From positions 1 to 25,656 of the IMG/VR virus record IMGVR_UViG_3300025132_000263: a DNA stretch of 25,656 bases. One strand, given 5' to 3'. How positions within the stretch are numbered: position 1 is the first letter of the stretch; every line of letters begins with the position of its first letter. Shown here one piece after another: positions 5,891 to 12,247 of the stretch. Source of the DNA: a virus. Position numbers and translations under genes: made by a program. Under the pieces are notes generated by a model. It was not told the DNA's origin. It made no database searches and was given only the letters and a program-made list of their open reading frames with translations.

Positions 5891-5914
5891 TTGCTTACAA
5901 AGTTATTAACAATT
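5878..5914 (-). repeat. Short direct repeat upstream of the early operon (possible operator)
   Basis: On the minus strand two near-identical copies of AATTGTTAATAA lie in the same orientation. The one at about 5914-5903 reads AATTGTTAATAA and the one at about 5892-5878 reads AATTGTGTTAATAAT. They are about 22 bases apart, roughly two helical turns, and the second overlaps the -33 region of the proposed promoter. This geometry fits an operator for a dimeric repressor or activator. The sequence is very AT-rich, so chance similarity is possible. Confidence 0.3.
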
Positions 5915-5949
5915 TAAGTGTTAAGAAGGGTTTTACTAGATTAAAATTT

Positions 5950-6027
5950 TTATAAATTTAATAGTAAAATAAATAAGATAAGTAGGGAATAAAGTGTGTA
6001 AACCTGCCAATTAAGCTCTTCTTTCAT
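5950..6027 (-). CDS. Membrane micro-ORF (25 aa) after the phosphoesterase
   Basis: A 25-codon frame starts with a TAATG overlap with the phosphoesterase stop (ATG at 6027-6025) and ends at 5952-5950. It begins MKEELNWQVYTLYSLL and continues as an uninterrupted Leu/Ile/Phe helix to the end, so it is a single-span membrane peptide with a charged N terminus. The coupled start and clear membrane helix favour a real gene. Its place at the end of the lysis cluster would fit a holin accessory or antiholin, but this is inference. Confidence 0.45.
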   Translation of the reverse strand: MKEELNWQVYTLYSLLILFILLLNL

Positions 6028-6758
6028 TATAATGGCATTAATAAATTTAAAGGAGTTTTACCGTTGTTTAGTATTACAGCACAACCAACTGCTGGTCTTT
6101 TTCCGTATTTAGCATATGCCATAGCGTATGACTTATGATTAATTCCGCAACCGACTTGAGTTCCAAAGACTCTAAACTTTTTTCCAACATAATGTTCTGT
6201 ATAGCATTGAGTATGCAAGTGACCTTGTACCGTATTCATCATATCGGCACGACATTTAGTTCTAGCAGTACCACCTTCACCGTGTATATATTGAACGCCA
6301 TCCTGCTCAAATCTTTCTACAAACTCCCAATTAGGTGTTCCTAACACTTCTTTATAAGACTTAATCCATTTAGAAGGTATTGCAGAGGTTTGTGCCTTAC
6401 GCATTATAATACGATCATGATTTCCTATAATAACTTTAGTACCAATATCGTCAAAAGCATCATACCATTTAGATATTTTGCTTATAGCTAAATCTAACTC
6501 TTCTAAGCCACCCATTCCGTCTGCTGAGGTCTCATGATAGCTACTATAATGATTGTCGATTATATCGCCTATAAAGATGGTTTGTGTGCAATTAAATGCT
6601 TCATATTGTTCTAAACACCAATCTAAATAACCGTCTAGGCAAAACGGCTCATGAAGGTCACCGATAACTAGGACATTCCTAGCTTCGGTTTCCCTCATTT
6701 TTTCTAATGCCACAATTTCATGTGGTTTTAGTCTGTATCTATTATTTCTTTGCTGCAT
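6027..6758 (-). CDS. Calcineurin-like metallophosphoesterase (243 aa)
   Basis: All metal-binding signatures of the family are present in order: GDLHEPF at residues 33-39, GDIIDNH at 64-70, GNHDR at 112-116, HGEGG at 159-163 and GHLHTQ at 179-184. These ligate two metal ions that hydrolyse phosphoester bonds. The substrate cannot be read from sequence. Phage members may act on nucleotides, RNA or DNA ends. The gene overlaps the holin-like gene by 17 bases, so it is co-transcribed with lysis genes, and a TAATG micro-ORF follows it. The protein is full length and carries no signal peptide, so it should act in the cytoplasm. Confidence 0.85.
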   Translation of the reverse strand: MQQRNNRYRLKPHEIVALEKMRETEARNVLVIGDLHEPFCLDGYLDWCLEQYEAFNCTQTIFIGDIIDNHYSSYHETSADGMGGLEELDLAISKISKWYDAFDDIGTKVIIGNHDRIIMRKAQTSAIPSKWIKSYKEVLGTPNWEFVERFEQDGVQYIHGEGGTARTKCRADMMNTVQGHLHTQCYTEHYVGKKFRVFGTQVGCGINHKSYAMAYAKYGKRPAVGCAVILNNGKTPLNLLMPL

Positions 6759-6936
6759 CCGCCCATCCTTGCCCTAATACAAGTGCAATTACTCCGTATA
6801 AGATGTTTTGAGATGTCTCAGGGTTTATACCCCAATTATCACTTAAAAGCTGAACAATTACACCAACAGCAGTATATAAAAATTTACGACTTGCTAATGC
6901 TTTTTTTAATGTTTGAATTAAAATCCAATTTCCCAT
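6742..6936 (-). CDS. Holin-like small membrane protein (64 aa)
   Basis: I start at the ATG at 6936 (MGNWILIQTLKKALASRKF). An upstream in-frame ATG at 6993 would overlap the endolysin end and add a polar stretch unlike a membrane protein. There are two hydrophobic helices, FLYTAVGVIVQLLSDNWGI and SQNILYGVIALVLGQGW, separated by a short loop, ending in a charged DAAKK tail. Size and topology fit class II holins, which permeabilise the inner membrane to let endolysin reach the wall. It directly follows the endolysin gene. Holin function is inferred from topology and context. Confidence 0.6.
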   Translation of the reverse strand: MGNWILIQTLKKALASRKFLYTAVGVIVQLLSDNWGINPETSQNILYGVIALVLGQGWADAAKK

Positions 6937-6977
6937 AATTATTTGTTTTTGATTATTAATTAATTTAGTAAAGTTAC

Positions 6978-7439
6978 TTATCTGTAAAGCCAAAACACAT
7001 CTTGGTCTTTTTTATTATCAACATCACAATGTATAAAAGTCTTACCTATTCCTATTCTTGTAATACCTACCTCTAGTAATGCTGTGATTATCAATGCTCT
7101 ATGTCTACTACCATTACAATGAATATCACATGCAACCCCATATTGATGACTAGAGCCTACTCGCCCACCTATTTTCAAATTCCATTCTTTTGTTCTATAA
7201 CCAGAATTTATCTTAAAAGGTATATCAGCATTTCCTCTAGCATAGTCTAATTTTTCAAGGAATTTATGATTCATCTTTGAACCTGATCCTGGTTCATCTG
7301 GACTATCAAACTCAGAAAGAGAAAAGTATTTTAAATTCAAAGTGTTACTGTTTGATTCAACAATATTAGAGATAGTAGGTTTTATAAATTTTGCAGCCTT
7401 TAACTTCTTTAACAAATTCATGACGCATTTTAACCACAT
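6978..7439 (-). CDS. Endolysin, peptidase M15-type (D-Ala-D-Ala carboxypeptidase-like) (153 aa)
   Basis: The M15 zinc peptidase pattern is clear. YFSLSEFDSPDEPGSG (residues 39-53) is the typical phage N-terminal motif. INSGYRT (77-83) precedes a GGRVGSSHQYGVACDIH segment in which H98 and D105 are zinc ligands. FIHCDVD (136-142) gives the third ligand H137 with D139. These enzymes cut peptide cross-links in peptidoglycan. There is no convincing signal peptide, so export needs a holin, and the next gene is holin-like. The start could also be the internal ATG at 7421 (MNLLKKLK). The longer start is chosen because it is preceded by A-rich sequence. Confidence 0.85.
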   Translation of the reverse strand: MWLKCVMNLLKKLKAAKFIKPTISNIVESNSNTLNLKYFSLSEFDSPDEPGSGSKMNHKFLEKLDYARGNADIPFKINSGYRTKEWNLKIGGRVGSSHQYGVACDIHCNGSRHRALIITALLEVGITRIGIGKTFIHCDVDNKKDQDVFWLYR

Positions 7440-7494
7440 TATCTTTGTTTTTGTTATACTTCGGATTGGTACTATTTAGCTTATTCTTCTTCAT
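7366..7494 (-). CDS. Basic small ORF overlapping the endolysin start (42 aa)
   Basis: An ATG at 7494 overlaps the stop of the Cys-rich 31-residue ORF as ATGA and opens 42 codons of Lys/Asn-rich sequence, starting MKKNKLNSTNPKYNKNKD. It then runs out of frame through the first 74 bases of the endolysin gene. The coupled start and strong charge are in its favour. The long overlap with a well-supported gene is against it. It might act mainly to couple translation from the upstream ORFs to the endolysin. No domain is seen. Confidence 0.3.
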   Translation of the reverse strand: MKKNKLNSTNPKYNKNKDNVVKMRHEFVKEVKGCKIYKTYYL

Positions 7495-7586
7495 TTGCAA
7501 CCTTTAAATTCACAATTACCACACCATTTTAGACAATAAGTTTGTCCTGTCAATTTATATATTAGATTGCATATTAATTTTCTCAT
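7491..7586 (-). CDS. Cysteine-rich micro-ORF (31 aa)
   Basis: The frame starts in an ATGA overlap with the 50-residue membrane ORF (7586-7583) and ends in an ATGA overlap with the next ORF (7494-7491). The peptide begins MRKLICNLIYKLTGQTYC and then has a compact cluster, KWCGNCEFKGCK, so five cysteines lie within 26 residues. This looks like a designed metal-binding or disulfide knot rather than random AT-rich translation. Coupled start, coupled stop and non-random cysteines support a real gene. Function is unknown. Its position in the lysis region is the only context. Confidence 0.55.
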   Translation of the reverse strand: MRKLICNLIYKLTGQTYCLKWCGNCEFKGCK

Positions 7587-7735
7587 TTCTTAAATTTTAC
7601 GAATTTATAAATAGTGAAACTTATCGCTAGGATAAGTGAAATTAGCGTAAGGTATTCATTGCAATCAGTAATACTGAAACCAATTGCTGATCCGTTAGCT
7701 AGTCCTACTTGTACTGTGTCTCTTAGGTCTGTCAT
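7583..7735 (-). CDS. Small membrane protein of the lysis region (50 aa), holin-like candidate
   Basis: The ATG at 7735 opens 50 codons beginning MTDLRDTVQVGLANGSAIGF. Residues 28-45 are one hydrophobic helix (EYLTLISLILAISFTIYKF), followed by a basic FVKFKK tail. This layout, a soluble N-terminal part with one membrane span and a positive C terminus, recurs in small proteins of Bacteroidetes phages near structural and lysis genes. It might be a pinholin-type holin or virion membrane protein. The next ORF starts within its stop codon. Confidence 0.6.
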   Translation of the reverse strand: MTDLRDTVQVGLANGSAIGFSITDCNEYLTLISLILAISFTIYKFVKFKK

Positions 7736-7817
7736 TGTTTTTTGTATTAGGCTTTTTATCCAAGTAGGATTTTAGCTTCGTTATGTTTATTAATTTTGGT
7801 TTATAATACTTTCTCAT
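7695..7817 (-). CDS. Basic small ORF after the adaptor gene (40 aa)
   Basis: The start at 7817 overlaps the adaptor gene stop as ATGA, and the 40-codon frame ends 41 bases inside the next ORF. It begins MRKYYKPKLINITKLKSYLD and is strongly basic throughout. Its second half overlaps the 50-residue membrane ORF in another frame and is Ser/Arg/Thr-rich, which may not be constrained. It fills the gap between the adaptor and membrane ORFs. No domain is recognised. Confidence 0.4.
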   Translation of the reverse strand: MRKYYKPKLINITKLKSYLDKKPNTKNNDRPKRHSTSRTS

Positions 7818-8389
7818 TGATTTTGTATTGGAATAAAGTCTCTTATTGTAAGTTTAGCTCCCTGACCTTCAGGTCTTTCAAGGTTCATTCCTGCATAATA
7901 ATTAGCAGTTGATGGCTTTACGTCTGCGCCCTCATTTTGATTGTATTCTGCAAAGCTGCCAACATTATTGCGTATATAAGAAATTAATCTCTCTCTGTAA
8001 TATTGGGCTGTATTGGAAATTTCTTCTCTTAAATGTTGCGCTTCTTCTGTACTTAAAGCTGTTCCTGTTTCCGAGCTTTTTGAATATATGTTTCCATTCT
8101 CTATCTTAAAACGTAAAAAAGGTACAGCATGATAAAATGAATAATTTACAAGAACAAAAGAAATATAATCTTCAAGCAATGTTTTGTAAGCAGCATTAGC
8201 CACATCGTTTATAGTTCCGTTTGTTATTAATGTTTTAATCTTATCATTTAATTCAGTTCCAAGAGCTGTCTCTATATATAATTTTTGACTCTGTAATATA
8301 TAAGGGCGTAGTAGCTCTGGATCACAATTAAGGTTTATTGCGCTTAAATCTTTTAATTTTTGTTCTGATATAAATAGTACGTATGCCAT
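7814..8389 (-). CDS. Head-completion / head-tail connector adaptor-like protein (191 aa)
   Basis: The protein is helical, with FISEQKLKDLSAINLNCDPE at the N terminus, then YILQSQKLYIETALGTEL, a central YKTLLEDYISFVLVNYSFYH segment and VPFLRFKIENGNIYSKSSE. Small connector (gp6-like adaptor) proteins share this layout of helices binding under the portal. In Bacteroidetes phages this type appears next to the portal gene, as here (five bases after it). It likely joins the DNA-filled head to the tail. The assignment rests on pattern and position, not on a motif with defined catalysis. Confidence 0.65.
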   Translation of the reverse strand: MAYVLFISEQKLKDLSAINLNCDPELLRPYILQSQKLYIETALGTELNDKIKTLITNGTINDVANAAYKTLLEDYISFVLVNYSFYHAVPFLRFKIENGNIYSKSSETGTALSTEEAQHLREEISNTAQYYRERLISYIRNNVGSFAEYNQNEGADVKPSTANYYAGMNLERPEGQGAKLTIRDFIPIQNQ

Positions 8390-8394
8390 AATTA

Positions 8395-10467
8395 TTATTC
8401 TAAAAATCCTTCATTCTTCATAGTCTTAGGCGCTCTTGCAACTAGACTATCATTTCTTTTAATTGTAAAACCTTCACTTCTAGCCTTTGTAGCAGTTATG
8501 ATTTTGTCAGTAGTTATATTATCAGGATAAACTACGAACCCCTCGTCACTAGCAGGCGCTTGAAAAATCCTACGTTTCCAGTAGTGATGGCAGTTTCCGC
8601 CTCCTTTGTAAAGCCAGCAACTATATGTTGCAGCTCCTCTAGGTCCCCATCCTGGATTTACAGGTATTGTTGACATTCTTAAAATATCCTCCTTCCTGTA
8701 AACTTTTTTTGTCGCCATCATAAGCTTGCAAAAGCTTCTAGTTTCTCCTTCTTGACTTAAAGAGTTGTTTCTAGTGTAAACATATCTAACTTTAAAAAAT
8801 TCATCCCCTGCCTTATTAAGACCATCCTGCTCACTTCTTACATTTGGATTAGCTCTTCCTGTTCTAACGAAATCAAATTTTTCACCTGCAACTTTATTTA
8901 ATTCTTTTTCAAAATCAAAGTCTTGATGTTCTCCATCTACTATTTCATCATCTATCATTTCCCATCCTTCAGGAATATCTTCACCATATTCTGCTATAAA
9001 TTTTTCTAATTCTGTTTTTTCAAATTTTTGTTTTTTACAATTACAATTTTGTAAATTAGTAATTTGTTCATGGTCTTCGCAAGGCATATAAACGTCTTTA
9101 CCATCTAAAGTATGTACGTGATACCCTTTGCATCCTAATCGTTCTGCTTCAGCTTCAGCTTCTTCTATTGTGTCATATAAAGGCAAATCTATTTTACCAT
9201 CTTTACCATCAGTAACCATGCTCCCAACTTTACTAAGCTTAACATCTTGCTCAACAGTATCTTCGTCACCTAAAGGCTCTAGTCCTAATTCGTCACGTAT
9301 TTCATCAGTTGTCATCACCTCTCTAATAGTCTTAGAGTCAAATTGTACTGTTATTGGTTTAAGTTGCACAAAATTAACAGGCATATCCATGTTGTTAATC
9401 TGAAATATTTTTCTTAGCTGTTTTACTATTTGGTCTTGAAATGGTTTAATTACAGTATTAAGATAAAAATTAGCAGCGTTTATAATTTCGTCTGTATTGC
9501 TTGAAAAACCATTAGCGGAGTCAATACCCATCAGAGTCTTAGATGTTACCCTGTGACCGCTTAAAATGTTGCTAGTAAGCAATTCTTGAAGTGCTATATA
9601 TTGCTTGTCAAGATCACTTGTACTAATAGGGGTTATCTCAGGAGTTCTTGTCTTATCATCTGAGAATGTAAGTACAAATTTTCCTGCATTAGTTTCAGAA
9701 CAGAATTTATCAGTAAGACTTTGCTCTATCTGCATTCTTTCTTCGTATGAAGGTACTCCATTTGCGAAGGAAATCAGAAAGCTCCCAGCAAAACCATTAG
9801 ATATATTGTTTAGATGAAACTCTGAAACTCTAGCGTCAATCAACGCCCAATTGTTACAAGATACATAATCAGGAGTGTAATACGAATTCATGTTAGGGCT
9901 GTAAAGACCTGAATACATTATTTGGTTAGCTGAAGTCCTATCGTTAGCATTAAAAGCAGGAACATAGTTAGGTTTGTTTTGTCTTGTGTTTGACCAATCA
10001 GATGAGATGTAATATCCAGGTGTTTTACCAAATTCGTCAGGTCTTGCGCATCTTAACTTAGAAACATCTAAATGATAAACCTCCGCAATCTGAGTTCTAT
10101 CTTTTGACCATACTATGTTTAAAGCAAATGCTCCTTGTAGCTTAAAGTCAAATGCTAATTTTTTTATTACTTCATGAAGACTCTCATTACCATTTGCTCT
10201 ATTAATAAAGTTTTGTAGCTTTACAGTAGCCTCTAAATCTCTATCGTCTTCGTCTTCTATTATAAGTGCTTCACCTGCTATCATCTCAGATGTTGCGTTT
10301 ATAATAGCTGCTGATATTGAGCTTGAGTAGTATAAATCAATTAAAAACTGTGGATATAAATTTCTCCAATTATCTGTACCGTATTCAATCCAATCTTTAC
10401 CTCGCGTCTCTTGTACGATTGGCGCTGTACTTGTTTCTAAATTAATATTTATGATATTGTCTTTCAT
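8395..10467 (-). CDS. Portal protein with Cys/His-rich C-terminal extension (690 aa)
   Basis: Residues 1-390 look like a portal: DNWRNLYPQFLIDLYYSSS near the start, AFDFKLQGAFALNIVW, a wing with FHLNNISNGFAGSFLISFAN, then KRFT-type SHRVTSKTLMG stretches and a long helix ending near the clip (IKPFQDQIVKQLRKIF). Portals form the dodecameric channel for DNA packaging. The remaining 300 residues are extra. They contain a DTIEEAEAEAERLGC-HVH-YMPCEDH module (about 435-465), an acidic linker, and a conserved domain from about 555 with FKVRYVYTRN, TRSFC, YRKEDILRMS and YKGGGNCHHYW near 620-630. The extension may be a fused minor head or zinc domain. The portal call is strong and the extension's role is unknown. 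Confidence 0.8.
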   Translation of the reverse strand: MKDNIININLETSTAPIVQETRGKDWIEYGTDNWRNLYPQFLIDLYYSSSISAAIINATSEMIAGEALIIEDEDDRDLEATVKLQNFINRANGNESLHEVIKKLAFDFKLQGAFALNIVWSKDRTQIAEVYHLDVSKLRCARPDEFGKTPGYYISSDWSNTRQNKPNYVPAFNANDRTSANQIMYSGLYSPNMNSYYTPDYVSCNNWALIDARVSEFHLNNISNGFAGSFLISFANGVPSYEERMQIEQSLTDKFCSETNAGKFVLTFSDDKTRTPEITPISTSDLDKQYIALQELLTSNILSGHRVTSKTLMGIDSANGFSSNTDEIINAANFYLNTVIKPFQDQIVKQLRKIFQINNMDMPVNFVQLKPITVQFDSKTIREVMTTDEIRDELGLEPLGDEDTVEQDVKLSKVGSMVTDGKDGKIDLPLYDTIEEAEAEAERLGCKGYHVHTLDGKDVYMPCEDHEQITNLQNCNCKKQKFEKTELEKFIAEYGEDIPEGWEMIDDEIVDGEHQDFDFEKELNKVAGEKFDFVRTGRANPNVRSEQDGLNKAGDEFFKVRYVYTRNNSLSQEGETRSFCKLMMATKKVYRKEDILRMSTIPVNPGWGPRGAATYSCWLYKGGGNCHHYWKRRIFQAPASDEGFVVYPDNITTDKIITATKARSEGFTIKRNDSLVARAPKTMKNEGFLE

Positions 10468-10481
10468 GTTTTTTTATTTAA

Positions 10482-11165
10482 TTATGGCATCAAACTTGCT
10501 AATCTAGCAGTAACATTTGCTGTTAATGCTGCACTACTTGAACTGTATATTTGTATCTCTGAAAGGTCTCCATTATACGCATTTCGATTTGTTTCTCTTA
10601 CACCTATGCAATCAATATCTGCTATTCCTGATAATGTTCCTGTCGTTGTTTGTGCTACCCCCTTCCAATACATTGTTATTGTATTGCTAACACGAGTGAA
10701 AACAACGTATGCTTCTTCAGCATAATTGCCGCTATCTTTAGGAATGTCAAGTGAAGCATTATTTATTTTTATTTTGACGTTGCTATTTGAAGAGAAGCGT
10801 ACAAATTCCCCACTTGTAGTGTTGTCTCCTAAAAGAGAACCTAGTGTTGTTAATTTTAGTTTTGCACCAATAGTAAAATCCCCTGTTAGTTCTATTTGTC
10901 CTGATGATTGAAGAAAATCAGAAGCAGCACTATTAAATGATAATACACCATCTGCATAAGCAGGTTGTTTAGGAAGACTGGATTGCTCCATATCTATATT
11001 ATTTGAAGAACTATCAGCCCAAGCACTTACATCAGAGCCATTTAAGGTAATACCCACACCTTTTTGATACCAAGCCTCTAAACTTGATTCATCAGTAGGA
11101 GACCATGCACTACTAGATGGGTAGTTTGATGAATTTAAACTTAAACCTAATTTTAATGATAACAT
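10482..11165 (-). CDS. LamG/concanavalin-like virion protein (227 aa)
   Basis: The sequence shows the LamG-like jelly-roll pattern: LEAWYQKGVGITLNGSDVSA with WADSSSNN, then LTGDFTIGAKLKL, a TITMYWKGV strand and the terminal YNGDLSEIQIYSSS signature seen in phage and marine adhesion proteins. These domains bind carbohydrate or decorate capsids. It lies just upstream of the portal gene and downstream of another small beta protein, so it is probably a surface-exposed virion component. Ligand specificity cannot be read. The very N terminus (MLSLKLGLSLNSS) may attach to another virion part. Confidence 0.7.
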   Translation of the reverse strand: MLSLKLGLSLNSSNYPSSSAWSPTDESSLEAWYQKGVGITLNGSDVSAWADSSSNNIDMEQSSLPKQPAYADGVLSFNSAASDFLQSSGQIELTGDFTIGAKLKLTTLGSLLGDNTTSGEFVRFSSNSNVKIKINNASLDIPKDSGNYAEEAYVVFTRVSNTITMYWKGVAQTTTGTLSGIADIDCIGVRETNRNAYNGDLSEIQIYSSSSAALTANVTARLASLMP

Positions 11166-11166
11166 A

Positions 11167-11436
11167 CTATTCTGTATATCCTATTCCAACACCTCCTGAG
11201 ATAGTTATTGAAGTGATATTCATAAAAAGAGATGTGCCAGCAGGTACTTCGACATGTAACTTAGTAGCATCTGTAACATTATTTGCCCCTAGAGCTGTTA
11301 TTGTGCTAGTTACTGGGAAGTAAACACAGTAAAAATTCTTACCTGTTAAAGCTCCACTTGTTGAGTCAAAAACTAATGTGCCTGCATTTTTACCTAATTG
11401 CTCTGTTAATAATTGTTGTACGTTTTCTATTGCCAT
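11167..11436 (-). CDS. Small beta-rich structural protein (89 aa)
   Basis: After a short helix (IENVQQLLTEQLG) the protein is almost wholly Thr/Ser/Gly/Val-rich beta sequence, with segments such as FYCVYFPVTSTITALGA and EVPAGTSLFMNITSITISGG. This is a common composition of small capsid decoration or fibre-base proteins. It is encoded one base upstream of the LamG-like gene, so the two may act together on the virion surface. I do not recognise a family. The call is based on composition and position. Confidence 0.55.
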   Translation of the reverse strand: MAIENVQQLLTEQLGKNAGTLVFDSTSGALTGKNFYCVYFPVTSTITALGANNVTDATKLHVEVPAGTSLFMNITSITISGGVGIGYTE

Positions 11437-11447
11437 TTTTTTTTATT

Positions 11448-12146
11448 TTATTGTCCGTAATATATATAATTTGTTTTTTCTATACTTGCTGAAATAGACG
11501 CATTAATTACCCCACCTGTAACTGTTACAGTTGGATTTTCAGTATAACCACTTCCTGGATTTGTTATTGTTACTGCTGTAATTACACCACCATCTATTGT
11601 TGCTGTTGCTGTTGCTTGAGTTATACAGTCTCCTGTTATTGTTATTGTAGCTGTTGTATATCCTCCCCCTCCATAGTCAATTGTTAGTGATTCAACACTT
11701 TTACCATTCTGTATGTATGATACTTCTTCATTTCCAGCCCTATCATCTAAATACATTTTGCCCTTTGTAACTAACCCTTGTACAATACCCTTCTGATTAG
11801 ATGCTGGTGTAAGTACAGCTAACTCAGTTTGAGGCGCTCTGCTTGTTATTAATGTAGGTGCTTCAACCCAACTTACTTCATACACTTCATATTTCCAATA
11901 TCCTGCTGGAGACAGGTTTATTCTGCCATCTAATGTGCTTGGAGTTGCGTTATATTCAAACAATAAGTAAGTATATCTATCATAAATTGTTTCAGTCTTT
12001 GCATAAGCATATTGTACACTCCCATCCATGTCATTAGTAAACTTAAATAAGTGCCTAATGTTTGAAGACGCAACAGAAGTATCAATTCTATTATCCTCAG
12101 TTTGTATATAAGCCTCTATATTAGTTTCTGTAAATCCTTGTATCAT
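11448..12146 (-). CDS. Structural protein with C-terminal GxGYT beta repeats (232 aa)
   Basis: The first 145 residues form a mixed domain (FTETNIEAYIQTEDNRID, then YTYLLFEYNATPSTLDGRIN). From about residue 152 to 223 two copies of a beta module occur: DYGGGGYTTATITITG and NPGSGYTENPTVTVTGG. Such modules are found in phage tail and fibre proteins. I start at the ATG at 12146. A GTG three bases upstream is in frame but weaker. It is the first gene after the terminator at 12187-12215, and a 22-base leader shared with the tail chaperone gene precedes it. The role may be tail or head decoration. Confidence 0.65.
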   Translation of the reverse strand: MIQGFTETNIEAYIQTEDNRIDTSVASSNIRHLFKFTNDMDGSVQYAYAKTETIYDRYTYLLFEYNATPSTLDGRINLSPAGYWKYEVYEVSWVEAPTLITSRAPQTELAVLTPASNQKGIVQGLVTKGKMYLDDRAGNEEVSYIQNGKSVESLTIDYGGGGYTTATITITGDCITQATATATIDGGVITAVTITNPGSGYTENPTVTVTGGVINASISASIEKTNYIYYGQ

Positions 12147-12164
12147 CACTATATAATAGAAAAA
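12143..12164 (-). promoter_or_regulatory. Shared 22-base leader, copy 1
   Basis: The 22 bases here are identical to 25395-25416. On the minus strand the core reads TTTTTCTATTATATAGTG directly before the ATG. This copy precedes the first gene downstream of a terminator, so it is placed where a promoter or translation-start element is expected. Which of the two it is cannot be decided from sequence. Confidence 0.5.
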
Positions 12165-12185
12165 ACATGATTTTATTTGGTCTTA

Positions 12186-12215
12186 TAAAAAAAGAGTGAC
12201 ATATAAGCCACTCTT
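12186..12215 (-). terminator. Rho-independent terminator after the tail-tube-like gene
   Basis: On the minus strand AAGAGTG (12215-12209) and CACTCTT (12198-12192) form a perfect 7-base-pair stem with a 10-base loop, followed by a run of seven T (12193-12187). This lies about 35 bases downstream of the tail-tube-like stop codon and before the next gene start, the expected position for an intrinsic terminator. It splits the late region into two transcription units. Confidence 0.8.
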
Positions 12216-12247
12216 CTCTAAGAAATATTTAAAAACTAATAATAATA

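Noticed and set aside
6937-6993. Longer start of the holin-like gene
   Set aside because: The added residues are polar, overlap the endolysin end, and are followed by a better ATG with an A/T-rich upstream sequence.
9128-9403. 91-codon plus-strand frame (Ser-rich)
   Set aside because: Antisense to the portal gene; the Ser-rich translation comes from the opposite strand of acidic codons.
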